NCBI GenBank assembly: GCA_030704615.1
Contig: CM060732.1
Coordinates: 57,457,053-57,521,052 of the forward strand
DNA: 64,000 nucleotides
DNA from: Takakia lepidozioides
Taxonomy: Eukaryota; Streptophyta; Takakiopsida; Takakiales; Takakiaceae
Reading direction: 5' to 3'
This document shows positions 25,504 through 37,533 of this stretch, one piece after another (the stretch's first letter is position 1; the number at the start of each line of letters is the position of its first letter). The notes beneath the pieces are model-generated. The model did not search any database, was not told the origin of the DNA, and was given only the letters and a program-made list of their open reading frames with translations. The translations under genes and the position numbers were made by a program.

Positions 25504-27911
25504 CTGCTCTTTTCTCACCGTTTATCCCTCTCACTATCTACTTCCGAAAAAAGGCGACCAGGAAGAAGAGGCATGAGACCAGCCTTCGATGCAAGATGCT
25601 TCCACCGCATAGCTTCGAACTTGACACCTCGACTGCCTTTTTTCTTTCTCGTTCAAGATCACGCAGGACGCACCACCGGTGTGGGCTGGTTTGAAGTGAA
25701 GAGGTCCCCTCCTGGCCTGCCAATCACATCCGTCGTAATCTATGTCTTTCTGCCTGCTGGTCTCTGCGGAGCTTTCTAGGTGGGGAGAGTTATTATCTAA
25801 GCGTGTAAGGTGATTCTGAAGTGAGAGACGCCAGCTTCTGATGCACACACGCATAAATCTGACATGCAAAGGCCCTGCCACCGACAGAGCGCTATTTTCA
25901 TGGCTGCTTTCCCATGACCTAACCAGGAAAGAAGCAGGAAGTTGCGAAAAGAGTCAGTGGATTGCAGGTCATCCCCATTTTCCCATATCTCGAAACTGGA
26001 ATGTACCTTGCCCTCCTCACCCTCCTCACCCACTTACATCGCTTTATCAACCACATCAACACCACAGAAATCCCACAAACAGAGAATAGACGATTAAGAG
26101 AAGACAAAGGTTCACAACATAGCACCCCTTACTACTCATCCACAAGCTCAAATGTTGTCCCTATCTCAAAGCTTAACCCTACTGCACTCAAACTGTGCAT
26201 TTCCTAGCACAGGCACTGTTTATTGTTGCAAGAGCTGCATGCAAATTCTCGCGGTCGCACGAGAGCGGCAGCTCCACAGCCGCAACCGGAACCGAAACAG
26301 AAACCAAAACCAAAGCCGTCGCGCTGCAGCACAGCAAAAACTAGCAGTCTTCCCCCTGTTCTTGCACTCAGAACCATCAGCTTCCAAGACAAACACGCAC
26401 CAAACCACCTTCCAAAACTCCTCCTGGTACTTCTCCTTTTTCCAACGCGGCCCCTAGACCGCCGAGCACCACCCCACCAAGTCTGGCTGCAGAAACCTCC
26501 CTCCGCCCCTCCGTCCCTCCCTGCCTCAAAACCTAATCCACGCCAACACGAACCGCCTCTAAGCAGAGACCACAGCGCACCACAGCGCCTTCCGGCTCGT
26601 CTTGTGTAGCTTGAGGCAGCCCCGCGAGCCTGGAGCTCTGGCTATCTAACCCTCGCTCACACCCTCACCACACTGTTGCGCTTTGCAGCGCGCACTGTCG
26701 GTTGCATCTACTCTTCTCTTACTGCCTCCGTCGCCCTAGACCTCCACAGTCCTTACCCCCAAGTGAAAAAGGGTGAACTCCTACCTGCCCAGCCGGTCAC
26801 TGGCTCTTCTCTGTTCATCTATCTAGGGTTTCTCAGGATTTTATTTATCGCAACTGCATTGACTTCAACAATTTGGTTGGTTCTAGGGACATTTCAGCAC
26901 ACATGGATGGATGCGTTATATATTTCATGCATATGGTAATTTATCATCCACGTACTCAACCGCTGATCAGGATGACCTGCTAACCGGGATATCGGGTGAG
27001 ACAATGCAAAGCGGAATCACGGTGACATGTAAATACATGATGTACGTATTCAGTGTGGGATTTGTATAAAGTGGAATACAAGCATATACACATATAAAAA
27101 AGGTGAAACATGTCCCCTTTTATACTGGAGCTTCTTCTTTTGTTTTGTTTTTTGGAGCTTCTTTTAGGCGAGGCAGCTACAAAGTTATTTATAATAAAGT
27201 AATATTTATTATTTTAATAAGGCAACTAAGTATTATATTTGGCCACCCTTTTGGATAGTGTTTAAGTTATTGGAATCGAACAGAATTTATATGGCTTATA
27301 ACTTTTTTATTATAAAGATAGGAGACATCAATCGACGAAGCGGAGCGATGATGGAAAACTCATATTATTAACCATAGCTTTTTAAATTTGATAATACCCT
27401 ACTCTCACCCTCCCAATTTATTTTTTTAAAGGGAAGGAAGCCCTATAACTCCCAATTTCACATTGTTTACACATTAAATATCCGGATTATTATGCTTTCT
27501 TAAGGGGATTTTCAAGGGGGAAAGTAAACCAACAATCTATTTTGTCTTGTTTTGCGGCAGGACACTCGGTATGGCTTATGGCTTTGTGAGGTTACCTATT
27601 TACCAAAAATTGATTCCCCCCATTTCATACCAATTTACTTTTACATGCAGGTCACGACGTGTAACGATATGCATAATCCTACATTCCATCCATCCATGCA
27701 GTTATTTCCTTTTTGCCATTTTAGCATGTGCCTATTTCGAGAAATCATTGAGCGCTCCTTTTATAACACTCTTACATATTTGATTGGTCTTTTATTGGGA
27801 CTTTGATGGGACTAGTGCCAATAATATTCCTCCATTTCATTATTGGCTTTCATTGGGCAGCGCGTCCATTGCCCTATTTTATTTTGATGTTTTAACACGA
27901 CAACAATAATA
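25504..27911. other. Upstream region of the SANT-domain gene; AT-rich spacer
   Basis: Up to about 26700 the sequence is C/A-rich on the plus strand (purine/G-rich on the coding strand), as in a 5' UTR or promoter of the minus-strand gene. It includes a CCGAAAC/CCAAAAC-type repeat near 26285-26320. From 27170 to 27550 it is AT-rich. Plus-strand proline/lysine-rich open frames here are composition artefacts. Confidence 0.45.
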
Positions 27912-28090
27912 ATATAGCAAGGCTGCGGCCCGTAAGCCACTCGTGTATTGGCTTGTGGGGTGCGGGGTTCAACCCCCTGTCATCTCTGTCTCTCTGCCTT
28001 CGCTTGTACGACAAGTGTGTCGTGCTGGGCCATCCCCTTGGATACCGAGGAATCTAGGGTTCGATCTGCGAAATGGGCATCCAACGCGGG
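27912..28090 (+). repeat. tRNA-derived SINE, family A, copy 1
   Basis: An A-box-like stretch (CGTAAGCCACTCG, ~27931) is followed about 35-45 bases later by a B-box (GGGGTTCAACCCC, ~27964). The following CTCTGTCTCTCTGCCTTCG and a later CTGCGAAATGGGCATC align with the copy at 35.65 kb. Two separate matching copies, each with Pol III promoter boxes, support a SINE family rather than a tRNA gene. There is no tRNA fold. Confidence 0.65.
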
Positions 28091-30303
28091 AGTCGGAGGA
28101 CGCAATTGTCGGGATCACAAAGGGCAGGCGTTCACCCGACAACACAGCCTTTTACTCATCCGTCCTACCCGTGGACTGGCCGGATGACGGATGGATATCG
28201 TCAGCAGAACTCATCCGGACTCTCCTCTTCCGCCAAAATCGGGTCACGGGTGCAAGCCCTAGATCGGACGGTCAGAATGCTGGGATTGATTAGAGCACGT
28301 TCAGCAATTAGGACAGAAAGGTCCGTGTACTCAATGCAACTCTGCCACGTTTCAAACGTTTTTTGCAGCACGAAGAATTATCGACCACACTTTTTATTGG
28401 CAAAGGGTTTTGATGCTTAGCATCGATGCTCGATGCTGGAATATTTCATCCACATGTGAAAATGAATGAACTCCCGGGATGAATAAATTTATGCATGCAT
28501 GACAAGTTGTGCTGAGCAGGGCAGGGCTTGTATGTATTCCATGCAGTTTGTTCTGTATATTCTGACGCCTCTCACGTAAGATTATGTATGGCCAGGCAGC
28601 AGTGTGCACATGATGTAAGCGCGACGTTGGGAGTTCTAAGAGGTGGAGGCGCGAACGTCCTCCATCTGAGTAACTTCGGGCAGAAGGAAAGATGGCGACA
28701 TGGTGAAGGGTGCACCGGCTGAACTTCATGAGTTTAGTAGATTGACGTTTGGATTCTTGACGTTGTGTCCATCCTAGCGGCCAGCCTGCAGGTTGATTTC
28801 CACAGACGGCATGGAAATCAGTCGCATTGCAGATATTCTGCTTGTAATCATCCAGAACCTTCAGGATTAGAGCCTAGTTTCTTCCAGCCTGGAGACGTTT
28901 CAAGTTTCAGAGATCCAGTCATCAGCACTGTTCAAACTTTTTACAACAATTCGACCAATCCCACCTAGTCCAGCCTATCGTGAGTGCAAACGACTGGCTT
29001 CCATGTAAACAGCTAGGGCTTTCTCTAAGGAAACAGTTTTGTCCATTGTCAAGATCTTGATTTACGGAGGCGGTCTTCATAAGGTTATCAAGACTGTTCT
29101 CGAGGCTCTCCTGATACGTGCTGCTCGGGTAAGGTGTCAGTCAATATAGTAAGTGACAGGAAACTGATACCAATGCAGTGTGAACATCAAAGGTATGTGA
29201 TTGCTATCATAAGCCTTCCCACACTCCAATGCTTGTATATTGCAAGTAAATACAAGCCTTGTTGATCCTCATATTCTATGAGATGCACAAGTTGAAATGT
29301 CACTTCATTATCAAAACCCTCATCCCCACAGCTTAACAGCATAAGAGGCTACAATCATTGCAAATAGATTTAGAGGTTAGATTGATCACTGATGTGCGGA
29401 AGCCACAAGCTGTCCTATGCTGTAGGTTCTTGACATGAAGTATCAAAGACGTAGCAAAGTGTGGCCTACACCATCAACCTTCTCAACCCAATCACATGTT
29501 TCATGCATCCTTAGTGCTTCAAGCCCTGCTTATTTTGGTGTGCAATAATTCTGCAGCTCAGTCCAATCCAGTTCTAGTAAGTGGCTTCTCAGACAACTTT
29601 ACTTAAAAAAACCAGAGGTGCTACACATGATACCCTGAGTTCTGATGTCTCTCTCACCCTCCACTGCAAAGCCATGAACTTCTAATATATTTGGAAAGAA
29701 TACATGTGGAAAGAGTCGCACATGTCGTGGAGTACTAATGTAAGCCATTGCTTGACATGTTCTTTCAAATTTATACAACAGAGGAAAATGCTAACCATCA
29801 TCATCGCCATGGATTATCCACTGCTTCCAGTGCTCTGTCAATAATGCTATAATGGCAGCCTCGTCATAGTTTAACCACATATTGATGCAGTGATGTGCTA
29901 CAAGTAGATAGGAAAAAGTTCCTCCATACTGCAAAGCCATCCACATTCCATGTCACACAATAGATTTGTCAAAAGGCCTAATTGCAGAAGCTGCAAGACT
30001 GACTACCACAGAGCATCCACAATGCGATGTACATCAGTTTTTTGAGCTGGGCCTCAAATAGCAGCGTCTGCACAAAGTCTGAAGGTACTAGTTTCCTAGT
30101 CAAGACCACGGATGACTCAAACTTTGCGTTCTTTTCATTGGAGGTGCATCCACGTGACCAGTAGTCAAAATTTTACGGATATCTTTGCACCATTTATCTC
30201 CAAAACAGCTCAATTTTGTTAGGGTAGGTCCCATGATATTTAGTTGGCGTGACTTTTGGGAAAGTGAACTCACTTTCATAGATGATCTCTTAGTAGGTGG
30301 GAG
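28091..30303. other. Intergenic region downstream of the NAD(P)HX dehydratase gene
   Basis: No gene recognised on either strand. Short open frames at 28394-28968 lack motifs. The last few hundred bases before 30304 are the likely 3' UTR of the minus-strand gene. Confidence 0.45.
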
Positions 30304-33300
30304 TCAAAGGCAGGTAGATGAAAGAGATAAAGATGTCAACCTCTGCCCAAGACAGTCGATGATATTGCCAGTGACGGTGCTACGCCGGTGAAGTAAAAAT
30401 GCTTTGTAGGCTGCTTGCCGAACTAGTATGGATGCAGACAATGCACCAACCATTGTTGGGTTGCTTGATATCCTGTCAATCGAATACCACTAATCAGTGG
30501 ACATCAGTGGACATCTTAACAATAATTTGGCAGCTGTGATCTCATCTAGTGTGGGAGCACAGTTTGTGAACTTCGATTGAGAGGCACTGCAGATCGGATA
30601 GTTCAACGATATTTAAACATCAGTCCTAAGCATCAGTCGCCTCCAGTCTCTCACTGTGACAGCAAATGGGATCACAGAAAGCACTGACCTTTCTTCAATC
30701 TGCTTTTTCTCTTTAGAATTGTCCTTACTCCAGTATTGTCTTGCCCATGCGACAAACACACCAGTGCTACATTCACATAAAGACCATGCACATTTCACAC
30801 CATCAGAGCAATTATATTTATATACTGTTACACAGAGCTATGCGTATGCCACTGGACTCTGCTGAAAATGGCCTTCAGTTTCAGGTTACTTTGTAAAAGT
30901 TGCTTGCTAGGAATCTTGTAGAAGACGTGTCCGTATGGAGCCAATCCGTTAAGCATGATGGAAGTCCATCTATGATTTTGTGTTGCAGGTTATTTGACCT
31001 GCACAAAGCTTCAATTGTACATCTTACAGCAATCGATTCAGGATCAAGTAGAGTCTAATAAGGCCCTCCAGCCAGTTGTGCGAAATTTACAACTCTTACA
31101 CCTTCCATGCACATGGTGGGACTCATGAAGAGGTTTTGGTGTAAACAAGTGGCCATGCTTGCTTACCTCCCAGACAAGATATCACCTTGACCCCCACAGC
31201 GACGAGGCGATCCAAAATAATCTGAACTGATAACTGCAGTGACAGCCCCAATCCATTAGAATTTGGAGAACTGTTTTGTGCTTCAGGCCATAAAATCAAA
31301 TGCAACCTACATAGGCAGCTGGCTATTTAATATATGCCCTTTTGGACAAACCTGCTGTACCGTCACTGATGTAATCCGTCTTGCCCTTCTGTACAATTGT
31401 AACTCCTCCCATCCTGATTCCACATTCACACAATAGTGTTAACATCTTTAACACCTCCTGACTGAGTACACTTGATGACAACTTGATGAGGTACTGGCAC
31501 AAGCTAATCAAGGAATCTGTCTCTTAGGGAAACTAATAGTATTTACTTGAAGGAGTAGAAATAAAATCTCCTTATTCAGTGATATAGGGACCCGACAAGT
31601 GGTAATGATTTGTGGACAGCCGCACTCCCGAAACATATACCTCTTAAAGAGACTGTAGAAAAAGCTGCATAGAATCAGGTGATCTGCACATTGAGTTCCA
31701 CATTGTGACCTAGAAGGAGGAGGGGAAGATAGAAAAAAAGGAGCTTACTTTTTAGCAAGTGCTTGCAACTGGCCAGTGCGGTCTTCATCAGGTACTTCAC
31801 GCCAATTCACAGGACCTTCATGATTTTTCTCTCCAATAACTTTAGCTACCAGACGTTTGTACTCATTGGCATTGGGAGTTAAAACAGCAAGTGGATATCC
31901 CATCACTAGTTCTGGCTGGTTGGTCACGACAAATAGCCCATCCTGTGACCAAAAATGCTTTAGGAACAACTCAACCTCCAATGTAAAAGGCAAGCCTTTG
32001 AGCCAGCTGACCCCATTTCGTGACAGTGGTGTAATTCAGCATGATAATAACACCTCTAAACAGGCAATGGGACCATTTAACGACATAGATATGACGCGTG
32101 TGTGGGGTTGCACTGCCAGATGCTGAGGGGATCAAAGAGTAGACTGTACCCTACATCATGTGACTGCACTGCCATTAGCCCTGTAGGAACCAAGGAAATG
32201 AGGAAAGACAACTTATTCAAACAGAACTTCAGATTGAAGTTGAAAACAAAATATGAGAGGAAGGAGAAACCACAACGAAAACAAACAAAGAAAGCTGACT
32301 GCTTATTGCTAACACAAGACATGGAAGTCCAGAGGATTACCCCATCAACAACAAGAGGAATCTTGAAGGATTTAGCGATTTGAATAATCTCCACTACACA
32401 GTCCTGATTCCGTTGCAAAAGAGACAATTTAATCAAAGCAGCTGGCACTATGCGTTCCCAGATCTCTCCTCACATCCTCCCACCGCCCTGGTCATCTATA
32501 GCAGTGACATGCTTAAACCCTGAGTAAGTTTCAATCTCTGGGGTCCTACTTGTACTTGAAGTTGTAAACATGACACCCACCAGCCACTGTGTTGAGCTTC
32601 ATTGTGTTAGCTGTCCTGTCTAATCCACATTCCCAAGCCATCACGAAAGGTAGAAAATCACGACTTTTGTATATATCTTTGCACCAAGCATTCTCCCAGA
32701 CTAGGTGGTTTGACTTGGGGATCTCAACAAGAGCTGTTTAATTTATCAAGACACCACCTAATTTTTCATCTCTTTCAAGCTGCCAGAAAGTCATCAAGGA
32801 TGAAAGAGAAGCATATCATGCCATCTTTCACCTGGATATACCTACCAGCAGCAGTTACGACAACAAGAGAGAGCTATGTATGCGCACCAGGAGAAAAGCA
32901 TCACGACCAAGGCCTGGTCCAATGACGAAGCAATCAAAGCGCTGCAGCCATTTTTCCACATCCTCGATTACCTTCGCTTTCAGCTCACATCTCTCTTTCA
33001 CTCCAAGTTCCCTGCATTGCACTAAGTAGGGAAGTCAGTCAGTCTTGTCCCATAAGCCTTCCTGTCTCTCGCTCTCCAAGTTCCCTGCGTTGTATAGAAA
33101 ACAGAGGAGGATTGTGCACATTGCACAGCAAGGTACTGAAAACAGGCCAGACTAGACTTACCCAGTGTCATGTGATTCATGCAGTACGGGATGAACAATT
33201 AACTCAGGGCTGTAACTCTTTATTACAGTAGCAGCACCAGCGGTGCAGAACACGTGTGCAAGATCTGCCCCCTGCATGCAGGCAATAATTTAGTATGCAA

Positions 33301-34319
33301 GAACCCCTCCGTTCTTGACACTTACCTGCTTGAGGTAGAGTCCCTGCTAAATAAAGAATGCTTCCTCCACTGAAAATGAGTATGTAGAGGAAATTGAATG
33401 TTAAAACCATAAATGAATCAGAATCAAAATCCATCTGGTTGCAGTGGCCTGCATCATCCATGCCTACATCCTTGTTGCCAAGTGGTAGCTATTAAGTTGA
33501 ATGAAATGGAGCAGTGTTGAGAGTGTTACTATAGCAAGGTCCAAGCAATTCCATTCCAAAGACATCCCTCTTACAAAGCAGGTGTAAAGCATCCATGCAC
33601 AGAGGAACCACATCCTCTTGAGATGAATATTTCCCAGGCAAGCTGTGGCAGGAGAGGATGGGAGTGAGGAGAGCAGAGGGGCAGAAAAAAGATCTCAAAT
33701 GAAGATGGTTGGTTCAAGGACAGATAGGAACAAGGAGGATGCGATTTCAGACCACTTTCAAAGCAGAGATGGCAGAAAAAAATGGTGCACCAGTGTACTC
33801 CCGGCAGCCTCCAATCACAGCAATCTTGCCTACACCCCAGTTTGATAGTACTTAGTTGGTGAGTCATTTCTACAATTTGGCCTTTCACTTAACAAAACCT
33901 GTGATAGGCAAGTGAACACTTTCAAACACTTTCAATACAGGACTAAGCAGCTACAATGCTAGTTACAGTCTCCCAGAAGAACATGACAAAGAAGAAACGA
34001 GAAACACACCAGCTTCTCCTTTATGTTGTCCTTGGGCGAGAGATGGTACAGTAAGTTGCAACGCAGGTAAAATGTTTTCCAGCTTAGATTTTCCCTCCAT
34101 GGTTATCAGATCACTGCTTCCTTGCACAGGAACCTGGTGTAAAGGGCCACTTGCAGTTGGCCGGACTTGTAGACGGTTGGCAAACAGACCGGGCTTTGAT
34201 GGAACTAACAATCTCAAGAGCTGTGGGGGGTGGGAAGGAATTCGACTGAAGTAGTCTGGACACTCCAGTAGGTTTAGTCTTACCGCCCTCCCCAAGGCTA
34301 CAGAGAAGCCACTCTGCAT
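30304..34319 (-). CDS. NAXD: ATP-dependent (S)-NAD(P)H-hydrate dehydratase
   Basis: Repairs hydrated, inactive NAD(P)H (NADHX/NADPHX) back to NAD(P)H using ATP; ribokinase-like YjeF C-terminal family. Exons on the minus strand: 34319-34010, 33850-33753, 33271-33162, 33011-32888, 32403-32341, 31942-31749, 31413-31352, 31233-31167, 30766-30689, 30472-30304. Total 1275 nt, 424 residues. The ATG at 34319 opens a ~90-residue leader rich in Arg, Leu and Ser, probably an organelle-targeting peptide. Family landmarks in order: [49 protein letters not shown] (~205), [12 protein letters not shown] across a splice, [29 protein letters not shown] with the catalytic Asp (~338), and IIDCLGQ near the end. 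Exon 2 uses the acceptor at 33850, which adds VLSNW before GVGKIAV; this junction is the least certain. All phases agree. Confidence 0.92.
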
Positions 34320-35640
34320 CCCCTCACTGTCAAGCCTAGGTTTCCACCTCAGTAATTCAGAAGACTGAATTCAAGTCTCTTATTATTGACAATCATATGA
34401 GAAATAAAATTTCATCTTTTCTGCACAAGTCTTTGAGCATACATGAAATTTGTGGCAATCCTCTAGAGCAACATTACATTAAGTAGAGTAGTGCAAACGG
34501 AAAACATCTTGTTAATAAGAATGGGCAGGGGAGCAAGATAGGAGGACAGATAGAGATGAACTTCTCAAAGCAGAGTCAAATCAGTTATATAGTGAGTGTA
34601 TGTATACAGTTGTGCCCTAATATGACATCATAAGCCTCTAAGAACCGAAGATTCGAATGCTACTCTTAATACAAAATGGTTTGGCTTCTTATCGGCTTTG
34701 CCAATGGATATTCCACTCTTGGCATGCCCAAGAATAACCATCGTATGGATTCTGTAAATGTTCCCCTCTTGTTCGGGCTCGTTATCGTTGATTCTTGTTG
34801 AACTTAATACTAATTTCGTGATGATGATGCAAACACTGGAAATGTCATGCAGGTCACTCCTGCTTTAGTCGATGCTTCATCATCCTTGCTACACGAATAA
34901 ATGAGGAAATTAAATTGATGAATTTTATAGCGTTGCTCCACAAATAAATGCAAACTATCAAGATGTAAATCTAACAGGAAACCTAGACGGATGTTTATTT
35001 TTGGCATCAATGCATAACTTGACCTGAAAATCCCTGCAAAAAAGTTTCTTGGGATCCAAATTCAAGGCCATCTTAAGGCGACTGCATAACGCAATCAAGT
35101 AAACATACAGGTCCTATGAAATTCCGATGAACTTTTCAAATAGGAGTAGGCAGTATGCTTCAGCTCCAGCTAAATTTCTCGTTCACTTTCCGTATACTCT
35201 GTGAATCGCTGAAAGTTCGTTCTTCCCTTTCCTTCATTATATCAACCTCCTGGGGAACTGCATTCTTTTTCTGTAACACCATCAAGGAAGACATCACAAT
35301 CGGTGCAGGAAATAAATCAAAACTTACAAGAAAGCGCTGCCGCCTGTCTTCACCTTCCTGGAACGAAGCCAACTCGCTTCAACACGCACCAACGTACCAT
35401 TGCGCAGTGTCACGGTGGACCAGGGTGACCTCTGGAAAGAGGTCGCCAAGTGTACAGTAAAATTCCAAGGCTTGCAAAGCCATCTGTTCCACTCCAGGCC
35501 CAAACGTACTAGTTCTTCCTCTCCTTTCTTGCCAGCTGCTGCGCTTACATGCATGTGCTACTTACCAGTATTTTCAACGAACAGAAGAACATGCCAGGTT
35601 GATAACCTACCCAAAGTGGAAACAATTCAATAAAACGCAC
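34320..35640. other. Upstream region of the NAXD gene
   Basis: No recognised coding domain. An open minus-strand block at 35330-35550 ends at a GTAAG donor-like site (35323-35327 on the plus strand reads CTTAC). It could be a non-coding leader exon of the NAXD gene, but I cannot support coding use. Confidence 0.35.
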
Positions 35641-35815
35641 AACAGGGCTGGCCCGGTGGGTAAGCCAGTCGTGTACTGGCCTGCGGGTCTGGGGTTCAAA
35701 TCTCTGCGATCTGTCTCTGTGCCTTCGGGCTGGGGCTCTGCCCCCTGCGACCTGCGAACTGCGAACTGGCATCTGGAGCCTGATTTTGCCTACATGGACT
35801 TGTAGAAACATGCCA
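35641..35815 (+). repeat. tRNA-derived SINE, family A, copy 2
   Basis: A-box-like GGTAAGCCAGTCG (~35659) and B-box GGGGTTCAAATCT (~35691) lie at the usual spacing. The order of A-box, B-box, CTCTGTGCCTTCG and CTGCGAACTGGCATC matches the copy at 27.9 kb, with perhaps three quarters of bases shared by eye. No cloverleaf forms. Confidence 0.65.
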
Positions 35816-35899
35816 CCTGTTTTATAGCAACTTGTCTAACCCTGCAACCTTGTTAGTCTTGCCACCTCGTTCATGGGTGCGGGGTAGAATTTGTATGCA

Positions 35900-36080
35900 C
35901 GTGAGCAGGTAAGCCCAGTGGTTGGGTGTGTGTGCCTTGCCTGTGCGTAACCTTAGTGATCCTGGGTTCAATCCTTCAATATGTGCCTTCAGACCGTCCA
36001 TTGGTTGATGGCCTGTGTGTTGAGCAGTAGGCTCTGTAAATTCACTGGACGATAAAGAAACTTTATCTTATCTTTATGTA
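35900..36080 (+). repeat. tRNA-derived SINE, family B
   Basis: A-box GTAAGCCCAGTGG near 35909 and B-box GGGTTCAATCC at 35964-35974 form a typical Pol III promoter. About 90 bases of unrelated body follow, then an ACTTTATCTTATCTTTA tail near 36060. The head-body-tail layout is that of a SINE. It differs from family A except in the A-box. Confidence 0.65.
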
Positions 36081-37533
36081 GCCCTTGTGGCGATTGAACC
36101 AATCCAAGGGTACTACAAGGAGTGGATATGTGTCAACTAGTTACTTCATGTGTAGGTACCTAAGGATTTATAACTTTGGGGGAGTTTTGGGCAATCATAT
36201 TATCCAATAAAGCAGTTCATTCCGGCCGGTTAATTCTAGAGTGGTCCAGGAATTAGGGTGGTCCAGGAGTTAAAAGAGGGGTCAGTGTAATAAGGCCACC
36301 TGTATTAATTAACGAAATGAAGGGTCTGAAAATTAAGGATCCCAAGACGTTAATTGGAAAGGTCCGAAAAAGGCGAATGGCCCAGCCAACCGGGAGGACG
36401 GGCTGGGCCGCTGGAATGTGCAAACAATGAGGGCGGGTGTAGGTCCCTGGTAGAAATAGGGGAAAGTTCTAGAAAAAACGGCAGGGCGGTGGGCTCTGGA
36501 ACATTCTAGAACAACCTTCTGGAGCTTTGAAGAACGACGACAGGAGTGGTGGGTGGGAGATAGGATAGTGGGACCTAGTGGGGTTGGCTGCTCCTGGACA
36601 TCGTAACTCGTAATAACGAGCACCCTTTTTAGATATGTGGTTCAATCAATCCTGCAGTGCTTAAAGGTGCATAGTGTAAGTAGATCAAAAATGGGGGTTG
36701 TGTTTCAGCTGTAGTTGTCACCATGGCTCGTTAGGCTCTCAATCGAAATGACCTCCTTTATTATATAAGGTTGCTCTTTGGGGATTGTGTCACTTGGCCT
36801 GGGCTTGCCGGTGAGTGCAACTGAGTTTGTAGAGAGTCTGACATCTGACTGTCTTTTCTACAAAAAATCTCTCTCTTGCTATGTGAACTGTTTAAACTGT
36901 TTATATTTATATTTGTATAGGAACCGAACCATCAGCTATTTAATGGAAAGCTCAATAAGGAGATAAAGAGTCAACCATTAGAAGGTGTCTACAAAAAGAT
37001 AGTAGCACTTCAGAGACCATAATTTACGCTAGCATCCACAACATCAACCTTATTTTGCTAAAGAATCCCAATGAAACTTCATATAACATTTTACATTCCC
37101 CCCTCCCCTTTTGACCTGACATTCCGTCAGGTAAGCTCCTGAAAATACAAAGGGAAAAAACCTTTACGCCTAGGTTTAAGTGCTCTACAGCTTAAGAAAT
37201 GAGCTTGAGATCAGCTCTGGGCCAGCAATTAATCACGTTAACAGCATAGGTGAAGAGCAAGGAATCAGAACAATTAAGGTCCAAATCGGCAGGTGAGAGG
37301 AAGCTACTGTAAGACAGGTCTTGGGCAAAGAATCTGTACAAAAGTATCAATTTGTGAGCCTGATTGTTAGCTCAAACAAACAATGAGGAAGATGTCCAGT
37401 TCTTGAAAAGGAGTATACGAGTTGGATTAGAATACGAGTTGCAGATGAGCCCCTCAAATCAGGAGGAACCTTTTGAGAATGAGCACAAAAACTTGCGAGT
37501 GCACGGCTGAAGAGTCAACATCTTGCAAGAAGA
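36081..37533. other. Intergenic region with heat-shock elements, possibly an LTR-like sequence
   Basis: No gene recognised. The phrase GTGGTCCAGGA occurs twice (36241 and 36259). Two perfect heat-shock elements lie at 36462-36511 (separate entry), and TTATATAAGG near 36762 could be a TATA box on the plus strand. The combination resembles a promoter or a solo LTR, but I could not define ends or a target duplication. The stretch 37100-37533 is the probable 3' UTR of the minus-strand GDPD gene. Confidence 0.4.
36462..36511. promoter_or_regulatory. Pair of perfect heat-shock elements
   Basis: GAAAGTTCTAGAA at 36462-36474 and GAACATTCTAGAA at 36499-36511 each match the heat-shock factor consensus nGAAnnTTCnnGAAn exactly. 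They are 24 bp apart. They lie about 2.1 kb upstream of the NAXD start codon and about 300 bp upstream of a TATA-like sequence on the plus strand. Function is inferred from the consensus only. Confidence 0.5.

Noticed and set aside
26223-26609. Plus-strand Pro/Lys-rich frame of 128 codons
   Set aside because: It is produced by a C/A-rich leader region of the minus-strand gene; no domain, and overlapping frames look equally open.
33312-33352. Possible 21-nt mini-exon in the NAXD gene
   Set aside because: It has AG and GTAAG borders, but joining the exon ending at 33753 directly to the one starting at 33271 gives the family sequence [13 protein letters not shown] without it.
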